From the NCBI GenBank assembly GCA_947454735.1, contig CANGLK010000010.1, forward strand, positions 1 to 42,196: DNA of 42,196 nt, given 5' to 3'. The position numbers and the translations under genes were made by a program. Numbering within the stretch: the first letter of the stretch is position 1; every line of letters starts with the position of its first letter. The DNA is from Candidatus Nanopelagicaceae bacterium (lineage in GTDB: Bacteria; Actinomycetota; Actinomycetes; Nanopelagicales; Nanopelagicaceae). A model generated the notes under the pieces. The model searched no databases and was not told the origin of the DNA. It saw nothing but the letters and a program-made list of their open reading frames with translations. Positions 18,060-26,956 of the stretch are shown in pieces.

Positions 18060-20678
18060 ATGAGCACGCCTAAGAAACTCCTCTTAATCGATGGCCATTC
18101 CATGGCATATCGAGCTTTCTATGCGTTGCCAGCAGAGAACTTCACCACTGCGATGGGCCAGCACACCAACGCAATCTATGGCTTTGCAACGATGCTGATC
18201 TCTCTCATTAAGGAAGAGAAGCCAACGCACGTAGCGGTCGCCTTCGATGTTTCCCGTAAGACATTCCGCTCTGAAATCTTCCCGGACTATAAAGCCAATC
18301 GCGCATCTACTCCTGATGAATTTAGATCGCAGATGTCATACCTCCACGAATTTATTGATGGATGCGGAATTGAACACTTCCAGCTTGAAGGCTACGAAGC
18401 CGATGATCTTATTGCGACAATCTCTAAGAAGGCAGAGAAGGATGGTTTTGAGATCCTGATCTGTACCGGCGACCGCGATAGCTTCCAATTGGTCAATGAG
18501 AAGACGACTGTTCTCTATCCCAAGCGCGGGGTAAGTGAGATGGCGCGCATGACGCCGGATGCAGTCTTTGAAAAGTATGGAATGACTCCGGCGCAGTATC
18601 CAGATTTTGCCGCGCTTCGAGGAGACCCCAGCGATAACTTGCCATCGATTCCAGGAGTAGGCGAGAAGACTGCAGCGAAGTGGGTAGTCGAGTACGGCTC
18701 ACTTAAAGACTTACTCTCTGAGGTAGATAAGGTTGGCGGAAAAGTCGGACAAGCTCTTCGTGACAATATCGATAACGTCATTCGCAACCGCGAGCTGACA
18801 CAACTCGTCCATGATGCACCGATTACCTTCGCACTCGATGCGATGGAGTGGAAGGGCGTAGATCTCGAGAAGATTGATCCACTCCTGATGACTCTTGAAT
18901 TTAAGACTCTTAAGGATCGCTTTAAGCCGATTGCGGCAGCGGGCTCTTCTCCTACCAAAGGAAAAAAGTCTGCTAACAATGAGCTTCAAGGAGATCTCTT
19001 CGGTGCGCCAATCAAGGCGGAATTTATTTCGGCGGCAGAGCTTTCAAAGAAGATTGCCGGACACAATGGCGAGATATCGCTTGCCTTTGAATTAAGCGGT
19101 GACTCGGTAGATGAGAAACTTGTTCGTTATGCAGTGGCACTTAACCCAACTGATGTCTTTCTTGTCGAAGGTGCGACTTTGGGGGAGTGGGCTAACGACA
19201 CCGCCATTGGGAAGATTGTCTATGACGGTAAAGCTCTTGCGCGCATTAATTCGCTCGTAGGTTTTACCTTCGATATCGATATCGCTGCCTATCTCGTTAA
19301 TCCAGGCACTCGCGCCTCTTCCTTCGGCGATATTGCAGATAAATGGGGAAGCTCGCTCGATACTTCATCGCCAGAGAACCACTTAGCTTCTCAAGCCGTT
19401 GCATCCTTTGAGATAAAGAAGAACCTTGAGGGCGACTTGGCTGAACGAGGGCTCTCTGATCTCTTTACCAAGTTAGAGCTTCCTATCGCTGAACTTCTCG
19501 CAATTATGGAGAGCCGTGGCGTTGCCGTTGATACAAAAGAGCTTCAACGACTCTTAGCTCTCTTTGAGGCAGAGGTAGCAGATGAAACAGCGAAAGCGCA
19601 TGCCTCTGTCGGGCATGAATTCAATGTTGCATCGCCAAAGCAGTTGCAGGTGGTTCTCTTTGAAGAGCTGGGACTTCCAAAGACAAAGAAGATTAAGACA
19701 GGATTTACAACAGATGCCGATTCTTTGAATTGGCTCTTTGAGAAAACTTCACACCCAGTACTTGCCTCGCTCTTACGTATTCGCGAAGTAAAGAAGTTGG
19801 CAACCACTATCGACGGATTGGTTGCTGAAGTCGCGGGGGATAAGCGAATTCACACCCACTTCGCCCAGACCGTTGCCGCAACTGGTCGACTCTCATCGGT
19901 CGGTCCAAACTTGCAGAACATTCCAGTGCGCACCGAAGATGGTCGCAAGATTCGCGCTACCTTCATTGCCGGCAAGGGATATGACGCACTACTGACTGCT
20001 GACTACAGCCAGATTGAGATGCGCATCATGGCTCACCTCTCACACGATGCAAACCTGATTAAAGCATTTGAATCAGGTGAAGATCTTCACGCTTCCATCG
20101 CCGGTGAAGTCTTTGGCGTGAAGCCAGGAGATGTCGATCCGGAGATGCGCCGCCAGATTAAGGCGATGTCGTATGGCCTTGCATATGGTTTGAGCTCTTA
20201 TGGACTTGCTACACAACTCGATCTTTCACCACCGGCGGCACAGGATTTAATGGACCGTTACTTCGAACGTTTCGGCGGAATTCGCGACTACTTGAAGACC
20301 ATAGTTGAAGAAGCACGCAAAGTTGGCTACACAGAGACCGTAATGGGACGTCGCCGTTACCTGCCTGATTTGATGAGCGATAACCGCCAACGCAGAGAAG
20401 TCGCAGAACGTATGGCACTTAATGCGCCAATCCAAGGATCTGCCGCGGACATCATTAAACTCGCGATGCTCAACGTTCAGAAGGCTTTAGTTGAAGGTGG
20501 CTTTACGTCGCGCCTGCTCTTGCAAGTCCATGATGAATTGATACTCGAGATAGTCTCCAAAGAAGAAGAAGCAGTTACAGAACTTGTTCGTCGCGAGATG
20601 GGTAACGCATTCCCGCTAAAGGCACCGCTCAACGTTGGAATTGGAGTCGGCAAGAATTGGAATATCGCCGCTCACTGA
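18060..20678 (+). CDS. polA: DNA polymerase I
   Basis: This enzyme fills gaps and removes RNA primers. I choose ATG 18060 because AGG at 18048-18050 is nine bases upstream; ATG 18051 abuts it. The 872 residues hold a 5' nuclease domain (about 1-290), a degenerate 3'-5' exonuclease domain (about 295-480) where the usual DxE metal motif is not seen (LAFELSG instead), and the polymerase domain. Motif A is DYSQIEMRI from D648, motif B has Y705 in KAMSYGLAYG, and motif C is HDE with D825. The missing proofreading site and the motif B tyrosine agree with what is known of actinobacterial Pol I. Confidence 0.96.
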   Translation: MSTPKKLLLIDGHSMAYRAFYALPAENFTTAMGQHTNAIYGFATMLISLIKEEKPTHVAVAFDVSRKTFRSEIFPDYKANRASTPDEFRSQMSYLHEFIDGCGIEHFQLEGYEADDLIATISKKAEKDGFEILICTGDRDSFQLVNEKTTVLYPKRGVSEMARMTPDAVFEKYGMTPAQYPDFAALRGDPSDNLPSIPGVGEKTAAKWVVEYGSLKDLLSEVDKVGGKVGQALRDNIDNVIRNRELTQLVHDAPITFALDAMEWKGVDLEKIDPLLMTLEFKTLKDRFKPIAAAGSSPTKGKKSANNELQGDLFGAPIKAEFISAAELSKKIAGHNGEISLAFELSGDSVDEKLVRYAVALNPTDVFLVEGATLGEWANDTAIGKIVYDGKALARINSLVGFTFDIDIAAYLVNPGTRASSFGDIADKWGSSLDTSSPENHLASQAVASFEIKKNLEGDLAERGLSDLFTKLELPIAELLAIMESRGVAVDTKELQRLLALFEAEVADETAKAHASVGHEFNVASPKQLQVVLFEELGLPKTKKIKTGFTTDADSLNWLFEKTSHPVLASLLRIREVKKLATTIDGLVAEVAGDKRIHTHFAQTVAATGRLSSVGPNLQNIPVRTEDGRKIRATFIAGKGYDALLTADYSQIEMRIMAHLSHDANLIKAFESGEDLHASIAGEVFGVKPGDVDPEMRRQIKAMSYGLAYGLSSYGLATQLDLSPPAAQDLMDRYFERFGGIRDYLKTIVEEARKVGYTETVMGRRRYLPDLMSDNRQRREVAERMALNAPIQGSAADIIKLAMLNVQKALVEGGFTSRLLLQVHDELILEIVSKEEEAVTELVRREMGNAFPLKAPLNVGIGVGKNWNIAAH

Positions 20679-20703
20679 TTGCCTGTGGCGTGAAATCCTC
20701 GAT

Positions 20704-21090
20704 TTAGCCAAACGTATTTTTAAATCCAAGAATAATCAAAATTAGAAATACACTGAAGGAAGTTAGGGAGACCAAGAATCCAGAGAAGAAAGAACCGTTA
20801 CTAAGTAAATAGGTCTTCTCGGATAGACAATTGGGGCAGTTGTTAGCTTGATTGAAGTTATATTTCCATCCACAATCAAGACATCTAACATTTGACTCTT
20901 TGGATACCGATTTGACTTCAGATAAAGGAAGACGAGTTTTTTTCACATGTGCCTTCACTAGAAGAATATTGATCTGATGACGAAACGGGGTGAGGTAAAT
21001 TCTCGATTTTTTATAAGAGTTCAAATTTGAGGTCGATGAACCTTCGCCAGGTCTCGAGATACTAGTAATGAAAACGTTGATGATGCCCAT
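20704..21090 (-). CDS. hypothetical zinc-ribbon protein with C-terminal membrane helix
   Basis: I do not recognise this family. The open frame encodes up to 128 residues. C70-x2-C73 and C85-x2-C88 form a likely zinc ribbon (CLDCGW and CPNC). One hydrophobic helix occupies about 101-122, with a very short tail after it. ATG 21090 has no clear ribosome site, and a GTG start nearer residue 46-49 is possible, so the N-terminus is uncertain. The layout of a zinc ribbon before a terminal helix suggests a tail-anchored protein. It follows the small exported gene by 33 bases in an AT-rich islet. Confidence 0.55.
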   Translation of the reverse strand: MGIINVFITSISRPGEGSSTSNLNSYKKSRIYLTPFRHQINILLVKAHVKKTRLPLSEVKSVSKESNVRCLDCGWKYNFNQANNCPNCLSEKTYLLSNGSFFSGFLVSLTSFSVFLILIILGFKNTFG

Positions 21091-21123
21091 TTTAGGGGCC
21101 AGATCGCTTAAGGATAGGTACTA

Positions 21124-21360
21124 TCAATTTGGAGACCAGCTCCAAAAGATAAATGGATTTCCGCCGGTGGTAATTGCAAAAGTCCATCTAATTCCTGGCA
21201 GATTTGCGCCCTCTCCTCCTCCACCGCCAGTATCGAGAAGAATTTGTTGCGTAGAGGCCTTTACTCCACCAAAGGAGGCTGCATTTGAAGGCGTTGCAAA
21301 TATTGTGTTGAGTAATAGAACTAAGGAAGTGATCTCAAAGGTTCTTTTGAGATTTTTCAT
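21124..21360 (-). CDS. small exported glycine-rich hypothetical protein
   Basis: This 78-residue protein has a convincing Sec signal: basic start MKNLKR, hydrophobic core to about residue 21, and a likely cut after PSNA at residue 27. The mature part of about 51 residues contains a G5-E-G run and an aromatic tail (FIFWSWSPN). GGAAAG about nine bases before the ATG supports this start. The overlapping plus-strand frame (21068-21421) lacks such features and is probably a shadow. Function is unknown. Confidence 0.6.
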   Translation of the reverse strand: MKNLKRTFEITSLVLLLNTIFATPSNAASFGGVKASTQQILLDTGGGGGEGANLPGIRWTFAITTGGNPFIFWSWSPN

Positions 21361-21447
21361 CTGGATAGTCTTTCCAAAGAAATCACTCTACGTAAATAAG
21401 CCTTCCCCTAGTAATTTCTGAAAGATTGATGAAGCCAAATCGGGTGC

Positions 21448-22671
21448 TCACTGATTTGTAGTGGCGTTATCCTTCATTGCAGCGAGATCCTCTTCATCGG
21501 TTGGCAATTTATTTGCAGCAGATAGCCTGCCTCGTCCAATTGTAAGAATTGTGAATCCAACACCGATGCAGATTGTTGTGATACCTAGCGCAAGGCTGGG
21601 GGAGTAGCTCTCTGATATCCATCCACCAGATGCTGAACCAATAGACATCAAGGTTCCTTCAATAGTCCAGAGCCACCCCATCATTCCCGAAGGTGAACCT
21701 TGCGGACGAACAGCCTCCATGACTTCCCAGTAGAAGACTTGAATCGCGCCACCTACGAGTCCAAGCAAGGCGCCGCCAATAGCCATCGACCAATCTGGGT
21801 ATGTAAATGCGATGGGAATCGAAACGATAAACCAGATGAAATAGGTTTTACGAAGCGCTCCAAGAGGTGTGGTTTTCTTCGAAACTAAGCCACCCAATAA
21901 ACCACCTACGATATTTGCAATGCCCATTGCAGTAAAGATCCATGCTGTTCGCTGAGGAACGCCTTCAAGTTTTGCAAAAGCTGGAACTGCTACATCAAAG
22001 ACGCCCCAACCGAATCCGATAAAACATCCTTCAATAACAAGGAGTTGAAGTGGCTTATGGCGCCACATTGCAACCTTCTTCTCGGGCTGCTTCTCTGGTA
22101 TCCAACCTCGTGCAATCTTGGTCATCGCAAGTGAGCCACCACCGGTTAACATAAAGATTGCAGATGTGATCAACGCACTTCCGGGATGAGATGAGAGCGC
22201 AAGGGTTGTAGCAACTACCGGACCAATAACTCCAGCCGCGGACATGACAGCGGTATCGACTGCGTAGGCGGTTCGCAACCAATCATCAGATACGGCATCT
22301 CGCCAAAGTGGACGAACAGAAAGATTGATAGGCGGAGCGCTGAGTCCCATGAAGAAGGCAAGGATTAACATCGTTGTTCGATCATGGCTCATATTGAGAG
22401 CAATCATCATCGCTGCATATCCTGGAACGAGAATGCGAAGTGGCCACTTCATTCCGTACTTATCCATCAGCGATCCACGGATGCCTGCAGTGAAAGATCC
22501 GGCAGCGGCATTTAATCCGATTGCCAAACCTGCGATCGCAATCGATTGGGTTGATGAGACCTTAAAGAAGATAGCGAGCCCGACCATGCCATAGGCGACT
22601 CGGGCTGGGAAGGCGCTCAGAACCAAGACCCAGACATTGGGAAAACGGAAGAGTTCGATGTAGCGCTTCAT
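21448..22671 (-). CDS. major facilitator superfamily transporter
   Basis: This 407-residue protein has about 11-12 hydrophobic segments in two halves joined by a basic loop (about 192-206, WIPEKQPEKKVAMWRHK). RGSLMDKYGMKWPLRI near 65-80 resembles the MFS loop between helices 2 and 3. It is probably a proton-driven efflux or uptake carrier; the substrate cannot be inferred. The C-terminal tail is hydrophilic and acidic (PTDEEDLAAMKD). It diverges from rpsA across 132 bases. Confidence 0.85.
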   Translation of the reverse strand: MKRYIELFRFPNVWVLVLSAFPARVAYGMVGLAIFFKVSSTQSIAIAGLAIGLNAAAGSFTAGIRGSLMDKYGMKWPLRILVPGYAAMMIALNMSHDRTTMLILAFFMGLSAPPINLSVRPLWRDAVSDDWLRTAYAVDTAVMSAAGVIGPVVATTLALSSHPGSALITSAIFMLTGGGSLAMTKIARGWIPEKQPEKKVAMWRHKPLQLLVIEGCFIGFGWGVFDVAVPAFAKLEGVPQRTAWIFTAMGIANIVGGLLGGLVSKKTTPLGALRKTYFIWFIVSIPIAFTYPDWSMAIGGALLGLVGGAIQVFYWEVMEAVRPQGSPSGMMGWLWTIEGTLMSIGSASGGWISESYSPSLALGITTICIGVGFTILTIGRGRLSAANKLPTDEEDLAAMKDNATTNQ

Positions 22672-22715
22672 ATCTCGGCGATTCTACGCTCAAGTGGGCT
22701 GAGAATTAGGCGGAT

Positions 22716-22745
22716 TTGCCCCTGCCTCTCGCCCCCACGTAAAAT
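22716..22745 (+). promoter_or_regulatory. promoter for rpsA
   Basis: TTGCCC at 22716-22721 and TAAAAT at 22740-22745 are separated by 18 bases. The leader of about 50 bases is pyrimidine-rich (22766-22792) and ends with GGAG at 22796-22799. This is a pattern match, supported by the divergent gene on one side and rpsA on the other. Confidence 0.55.
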
Positions 22746-22803
22746 CGCGGCCTACAACTTAATACAGTCCTATTCCTACTACTTTCTATCCCTACGGAGC
22801 ATC

Positions 22804-24135
22804 TTGACTACACAAATCGCAATTAACGACATTGGTTCAGCAGAAGATTTTCTTGCAGCAATCGAAGGCACAATCCGAAACTTTTCAGACGGCGACCTCG
22901 TAACAGGTACAGTCGTTCAGGTAGACCGCGAAGAAGTTCTTCTTGACGTCGGCTACAAGACTGAAGGCGTAATCCCTTCACGTGAACTCTCAATTCGCCA
23001 CGATGCAGATCCAAATGACATTGTTAAGGTCGGCGATAAGGTCGAAGCTCTTGTTCTTCAGAAGGAAGATAAAGAAGGACGTCTCATCCTCTCTAAGAAG
23101 CGTGCTCAGTACGAGCGTGCATGGGGCGAGATCGAAGGCAAGAAGGAGCGCGACGAAGTTGTCGTCGGTACAGTTATTGAAGTTGTTAAGGGTGGTCTCA
23201 TCGTAGACATCGGACTTCGTGGCTTCCTTCCAGCATCACTCGTTGAAATGCGTCGCGTACGCGATCTCACTCCTTACATTGGTAAGCAGGTTGAGGCTCG
23301 CATCATCGAGCTCGATAAGAACCGCAACAACGTTGTTCTCTCACGTCGTGCATTCCTCGAGCAGACACAGTCACAGTCACGCACTGAATTTCTTAACCAG
23401 CTCCAAAAGGGCCAGGTTCGCACAGGTGTCGTTTCATCTATCGTTAACTTCGGTGCATTCGTTGACCTTGGTGGCGTAGATGGTCTCGTACACGTTTCAG
23501 AGCTTTCATGGAAGCACATCGATCATCCAAACGAAGTTGTTGAAGTGGGCGATGAAGTAACTGTTGAAGTTCTTGAAGTTGATTTCGAGCGTGAGCGTGT
23601 ATCACTCTCACTCAAGGCAACACAGGAAGATCCATGGCAGGCATTTGCTCGCACACACACAATTAATACAGTTGTTCCAGGTGTTGTGACAAAGCTTGTT
23701 CCATTCGGTGCATTCATCCGTGTTCACGAAGGAATTGAAGGACTTGTTCACATCTCAGAGCTCGCAGAGCGCCACGTTGAGATCCCAGAGCAGGTTGTTG
23801 CAGTAGATGACGAGCTCTTCGTCAAGATCATCGATATCGATCTTGAGCGTCGCCGTATCTCACTCTCATTGAAGCAGGCTAATGAAGGACAAGATGTTGA
23901 GGTCGAAGCATTCGATCCAACACAGTACGGAATGGCTGCTCGCTACGATGCAGAAGGAAACTTCATCTACCCAGAAGGCTTTGATCCTGATTCACAGGAA
24001 TGGAAGCCAGGCTTTGAAGCACAGCGCGAAGAGTGGGAGCGTCAGTACGCTGAAGCTCAGACTCGCTTCCTTGCTCACAAGAAGCAGAAGGCTGAAGCAC
24101 AAGCAGCAGAGGCTGCAGCAACTCCAGCTGAATAA
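22804..24135 (+). CDS. rpsA: 30S ribosomal protein S1
   Basis: S1 helps mRNA bind to the small ribosomal subunit. The 443-residue protein has four S1 RNA-binding repeats beginning near residues 30, 118, 203 and 288, the usual actinobacterial number, then an acidic, alanine- and glutamate-rich tail. I take TTG 22804 as the start: the next residues (TTQIAINDIGSAEDFLAAI) match the family N-terminus, there is no ATG before the repeats, and GGAG lies four bases upstream. Codon use is skewed to the same A-ending codons as livK and gap. A strong terminator follows. Confidence 0.95.
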   Translation: MTTQIAINDIGSAEDFLAAIEGTIRNFSDGDLVTGTVVQVDREEVLLDVGYKTEGVIPSRELSIRHDADPNDIVKVGDKVEALVLQKEDKEGRLILSKKRAQYERAWGEIEGKKERDEVVVGTVIEVVKGGLIVDIGLRGFLPASLVEMRRVRDLTPYIGKQVEARIIELDKNRNNVVLSRRAFLEQTQSQSRTEFLNQLQKGQVRTGVVSSIVNFGAFVDLGGVDGLVHVSELSWKHIDHPNEVVEVGDEVTVEVLEVDFERERVSLSLKATQEDPWQAFARTHTINTVVPGVVTKLVPFGAFIRVHEGIEGLVHISELAERHVEIPEQVVAVDDELFVKIIDIDLERRRISLSLKQANEGQDVEVEAFDPTQYGMAARYDAEGNFIYPEGFDPDSQEWKPGFEAQREEWERQYAEAQTRFLAHKKQKAEAQAAEAAATPAE

Positions 24136-24143
24136 TCTTCACC

Positions 24144-24179
24144 AGAAAAGCCCCTCGATTAACTTCGGGGGGCTTTTCT
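24144..24179 (+). terminator. rpsA terminator
   Basis: A 15-bp stem pairs 24144-24158 with 24165-24179 around a 6-base loop. It contains one G-T pair and no bulge, with a run of four T in the 3' arm. It lies eight bases after the rpsA stop and is the clearest intrinsic terminator in the window. Confidence 0.88.
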
Positions 24180-24188
24180 CATTCCCTA

Positions 24189-24292
24189 AGAAGATTGAAA
24201 AGGTGAGTTACGGCGACGTGCGGACAGATTGCCAACTTATGCAGTGCACCGATTCTTAACATCGCCTTTCAACTCACACTTTTCAATCTTCT
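24189..24292. repeat. 104-bp inverted-repeat element before coaE
   Basis: 24189-24209 pairs with 24271-24292 as a 21-bp stem with a single bulged A (24278). Inside, GGCGA (24212-24216) pairs with TCGCC (24262-24266) and GTGC (24218-24221) with GCAC (24246-24249), so the element can fold as one long rod. It sits between the rpsA terminator and the coaE ribosome site AGGTAAGG (24293-24300). It could be a structured leader, a small RNA, or a miniature inverted-repeat element. I recognise no RNA family. Confidence 0.65.
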
Positions 24293-24307
24293 AGGTAAGG
24301 TAAGCCC

Positions 24308-24901
24308 ATGCTAATCGTGGGGCTTACTGGTGGAATCGGGGCTGGGAAGTCGACCGTGGCCAATATGTTTGCTCAGCTCGGGGCTCTTGTTGTTGATGCT
24401 GATCAACTCGCACGTCAGGCAATCGAGCCTGGATCCATTGGCTTCGATGAAGTTGTTGCCGAGTTCTCATTCAAGGTAGTCAAGAATGGCGATATCGATC
24501 GTCAAAAATTGGGTTCGATAGTTTTTAAGGATTCTGAGAAGCGCAAGAACCTTGAAGCAATCATCCACCCAAAGGTGCAAGAGATGCTCGCCGAGAAGAT
24601 TAATCGACTCGACCCAGGCGACATCCTCGTCTATGAAATTCCTCTACTCGTTGAAACCGGCGCTGCGCCAAAATTTGATTACATCATTACAGTGGAAGCA
24701 GATATCGAGAACCGACTTGACCGCCTCTTTGAACGCGGCATGGATGAAGATGAGGCTGAGCGTCGAATCGCAGCTCAAGCATCACAAACAGAACGTGAAG
24801 CGATCGCCAATCGAGTAATCATTAATGATGGAGATCGTGCAGATCTCTTTGCAGAATGTGCACGAATCTGGGAGAGCGAGCTCAATGCGCCCCGTCAGTG
24901 A
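24308..24901 (+). CDS. coaE: dephospho-CoA kinase
   Basis: This enzyme phosphorylates dephospho-CoA, the last step of coenzyme A synthesis. The 197-residue protein starts [15 protein letters not shown] with the P-loop at 8-15, followed by DADQLAR (the acceptor-binding region) and the lid segment with RIAAQ. Family length is 195-210. ATG 24308 follows AGGTAAGG. It overlaps uvrB by 17 bases and heads the long plus-strand run. Confidence 0.96.
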   Translation: MLIVGLTGGIGAGKSTVANMFAQLGALVVDADQLARQAIEPGSIGFDEVVAEFSFKVVKNGDIDRQKLGSIVFKDSEKRKNLEAIIHPKVQEMLAEKINRLDPGDILVYEIPLLVETGAAPKFDYIITVEADIENRLDRLFERGMDEDEAERRIAAQASQTEREAIANRVIINDGDRADLFAECARIWESELNAPRQ

Positions 24902-26954
24902 GGTGCAGCGCAAAGTTGCGCCATTTCAGGTAATTAGCGAGTACGTTCCTGCAGGCGATCAGCCGGCAGCGATCGAAGAGATTGCGCGTCGGATCAATGC
25001 AGGTGAGCAAGATGTAGTTCTTCTAGGTGCCACTGGTACAGGTAAATCTGCAACAACTGCATGGTTAGTGGAGAAGCTCCAGCGGCCAACACTCGTGCTT
25101 GCCCCTAATAAGACTCTTGCCGCGCAGTTAGCAAATGAATTCCGTGAGTTACTTCCAAACAATGCTGTCGAGTACTTCGTTTCGTATTACGACTACTACC
25201 AACCGGAAGCTTATGTTCCACAGACCGATACATTCATTGAAAAGGATTCCAGCGTCAATGATGAAGTAGAGCGTCTACGTCACTCAGCAACTAACTCATT
25301 GCTCACCCGTCGAGATGTCATTGTTGTGGCAACTGTTTCATGTATCTATGGACTGGGAACGCCACAGGAGTACATCGACCGGATGATCCATCTCAAGGTG
25401 GGGGATGAGATCGAACGTAATGCACTCTTACGTCGCTTCGTTGATGTTCAATATAAGCGCAACGATGTTGCATTCGAGCGCGGGACCTTCCGGGTACGTG
25501 GAGATACCGTTGAGATTATTCCAATGTATGAAGAGCTAGCTATTCGCATCGAAATGTTCGGTGATGAGATCGAAAAGATCACGACCCTCAATCCTTTAAC
25601 TGGTGAGATTGTTCGCGATGAAGAGGAGATGTATATCTTCCCTGCTACACACTACGCCGCAGGGCCTGAGACGATGAAGCGCGCGATGAGTGATATTCAA
25701 GATGAGCTTCAGATTCAACTCAATACATTTAAGAAGCAGAATAAGTTGCTGGAAGAGCAGCGCCTTCGGATGCGCACAACCTTTGATCTCGAGATGATGG
25801 AACAGCTTGGTTTCTGTTCCGGTATTGAAAACTACTCACGACACCTCGATGGACGTGATCCTGGAACAGCTCCAAATTGTCTCCTTGATTACTTTCCAGA
25901 AGATTTCCTCCTTGTCATCGATGAGAGCCACGTGACAGTCCCTCAGATTGGCGCGATGTATGAAGGCGATGCATCACGAAAGCGCACCCTTGTCGAACAT
26001 GGATTCCGCCTACCGAGTGCGCTCGATAACCGTCCGCTTAAATGGCCAGAGTTTCAAGAGCGCGTTGGCCAAACGGTCTATCTCTCTGCAACCCCTGGAA
26101 AGTACGAGATGGAGAAGGTCAAGGGTGACGTTGTTGAGCAGGTAATTCGCCCAACCGGTCTTATCGATCCAAAGATTGTGATCAAGCCAATCAAGGGGCA
26201 GATCGATGATCTGCTTGAAGAGATAAACGTTCGCGCTGCACGAAATGAACGCGTTCTCGTCACAACCTTAACGAAGAAGATGTCCGAAGATTTGACTGAC
26301 TATCTACAGGAACGTGGCGTTCGTGTTCGTTACCTACACTCTGAGGTCGACACTCTTCGTCGCGTTGAACTCTTACGAGAACTCCGTTCCGGTGATTATG
26401 ACGTTCTCATCGGTATCAATTTGCTCCGCGAAGGTCTCGATCTTCCCGAGGTATCTCTCGTTGCGATTCTCGATGCCGATAAGGAAGGCTTCCTACGTTC
26501 GGCTACCTCTTTGATTCAGACTATTGGTCGTGCTGCTCGAAATGTCTCTGGCGAAGTACATATGTACGCAGACAATATGACTGCATCGATGGAGAAAGCG
26601 ATTGATGAGACAAATCGTCGCCGCGCAAAACAGGTCGCCTATAACCTTGAAAGAGGGGTAGATCCGCAACCGCTGCGTAAGAAGATTGCGGATATCACCG
26701 ACATGATTGCTCGCGAGAGCGATGACACCGATGAACTCATCGCTGGAATCAAGGGGGCAAAGGGTGCAGCGCCATTTGTCGAGCGCGGAAAGGGATCCTT
26801 GGCGCGCCAAGAACTCGCCTCGTTGATAGGCTCCCTCACCGAGCAGATGCGTAGCGCTGCCGATGAGCTCGCATTTGAACTCGCAGGTCGCCTGCGTGAT
26901 GAGATTAAAGAGCTTAAGCGTGAACTTCGATCTATGGATGAGGCGGGACATTAA
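24885..26954 (+). CDS. uvrB: UvrABC excinuclease subunit B
   Basis: UvrB takes the damage site from UvrA, checks it and loads UvrC. I start at ATG 24885 ([10 protein letters not shown]), behind GGAG at 24871-24874, giving 689 residues; a longer frame from 24825 would lie deep inside coaE. Walker A is GATGTGKS at 48-55. The damage-probing beta hairpin is [20 protein letters not shown] at 346-349 is the helicase box. The C-terminal UVR motif that contacts UvrC lies in the last 45 residues. The gene is followed by uvrA after two bases. Confidence 0.96.
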   Translation: MRPVSEVQRKVAPFQVISEYVPAGDQPAAIEEIARRINAGEQDVVLLGATGTGKSATTAWLVEKLQRPTLVLAPNKTLAAQLANEFRELLPNNAVEYFVSYYDYYQPEAYVPQTDTFIEKDSSVNDEVERLRHSATNSLLTRRDVIVVATVSCIYGLGTPQEYIDRMIHLKVGDEIERNALLRRFVDVQYKRNDVAFERGTFRVRGDTVEIIPMYEELAIRIEMFGDEIEKITTLNPLTGEIVRDEEEMYIFPATHYAAGPETMKRAMSDIQDELQIQLNTFKKQNKLLEEQRLRMRTTFDLEMMEQLGFCSGIENYSRHLDGRDPGTAPNCLLDYFPEDFLLVIDESHVTVPQIGAMYEGDASRKRTLVEHGFRLPSALDNRPLKWPEFQERVGQTVYLSATPGKYEMEKVKGDVVEQVIRPTGLIDPKIVIKPIKGQIDDLLEEINVRAARNERVLVTTLTKKMSEDLTDYLQERGVRVRYLHSEVDTLRRVELLRELRSGDYDVLIGINLLREGLDLPEVSLVAILDADKEGFLRSATSLIQTIGRAARNVSGEVHMYADNMTASMEKAIDETNRRRAKQVAYNLERGVDPQPLRKKIADITDMIARESDDTDELIAGIKGAKGAAPFVERGKGSLARQELASLIGSLTEQMRSAADELAFELAGRLRDEIKELKRELRSMDEAGH

Positions 26955-26956
26955 GA

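Larger units (their letters stand above)
20670..21467. repeat. imperfect direct repeats bracketing an AT-rich islet
   Basis: GCTCACTGATT-N4-GTGGCGT occurs at 20670-20691, over the polA stop codon, and again at 21446-21467, over the MFS stop codon. The copies match at 18 of 22 positions, all four mismatches being in the N4, and are 776 bases apart. The DNA between them is visibly richer in A and T than its flanks and carries two small unrecognised genes. No integrase is present. Confidence 0.7.

Noticed and set aside
18023-18103. N-terminal extension of the thioesterase
   Set aside because: It would overlap the polA start; ATG 18022 gives the normal family length.
18060-20678. PolA tyrosine in motif B and lost proofreading site as novel
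   Set aside because: Both are known traits of actinobacterial DNA polymerase I.
21068-21421. Plus-strand 117-codon frame over the islet
   Set aside because: It lacks a signal peptide or recognisable domain and lies antisense to the small exported gene, which has a signal peptide and a ribosome site.
24180-24307. The inverted-repeat element as 4.5S (SRP) RNA
   Set aside because: The conserved SRP tetraloop and GGAAGCAGCC-type region are absent.
24825-24884. Upstream start for uvrB
   Set aside because: It lies deep inside coaE; ATG 24885 has a GGAG at the right distance and fits the family N-terminus.
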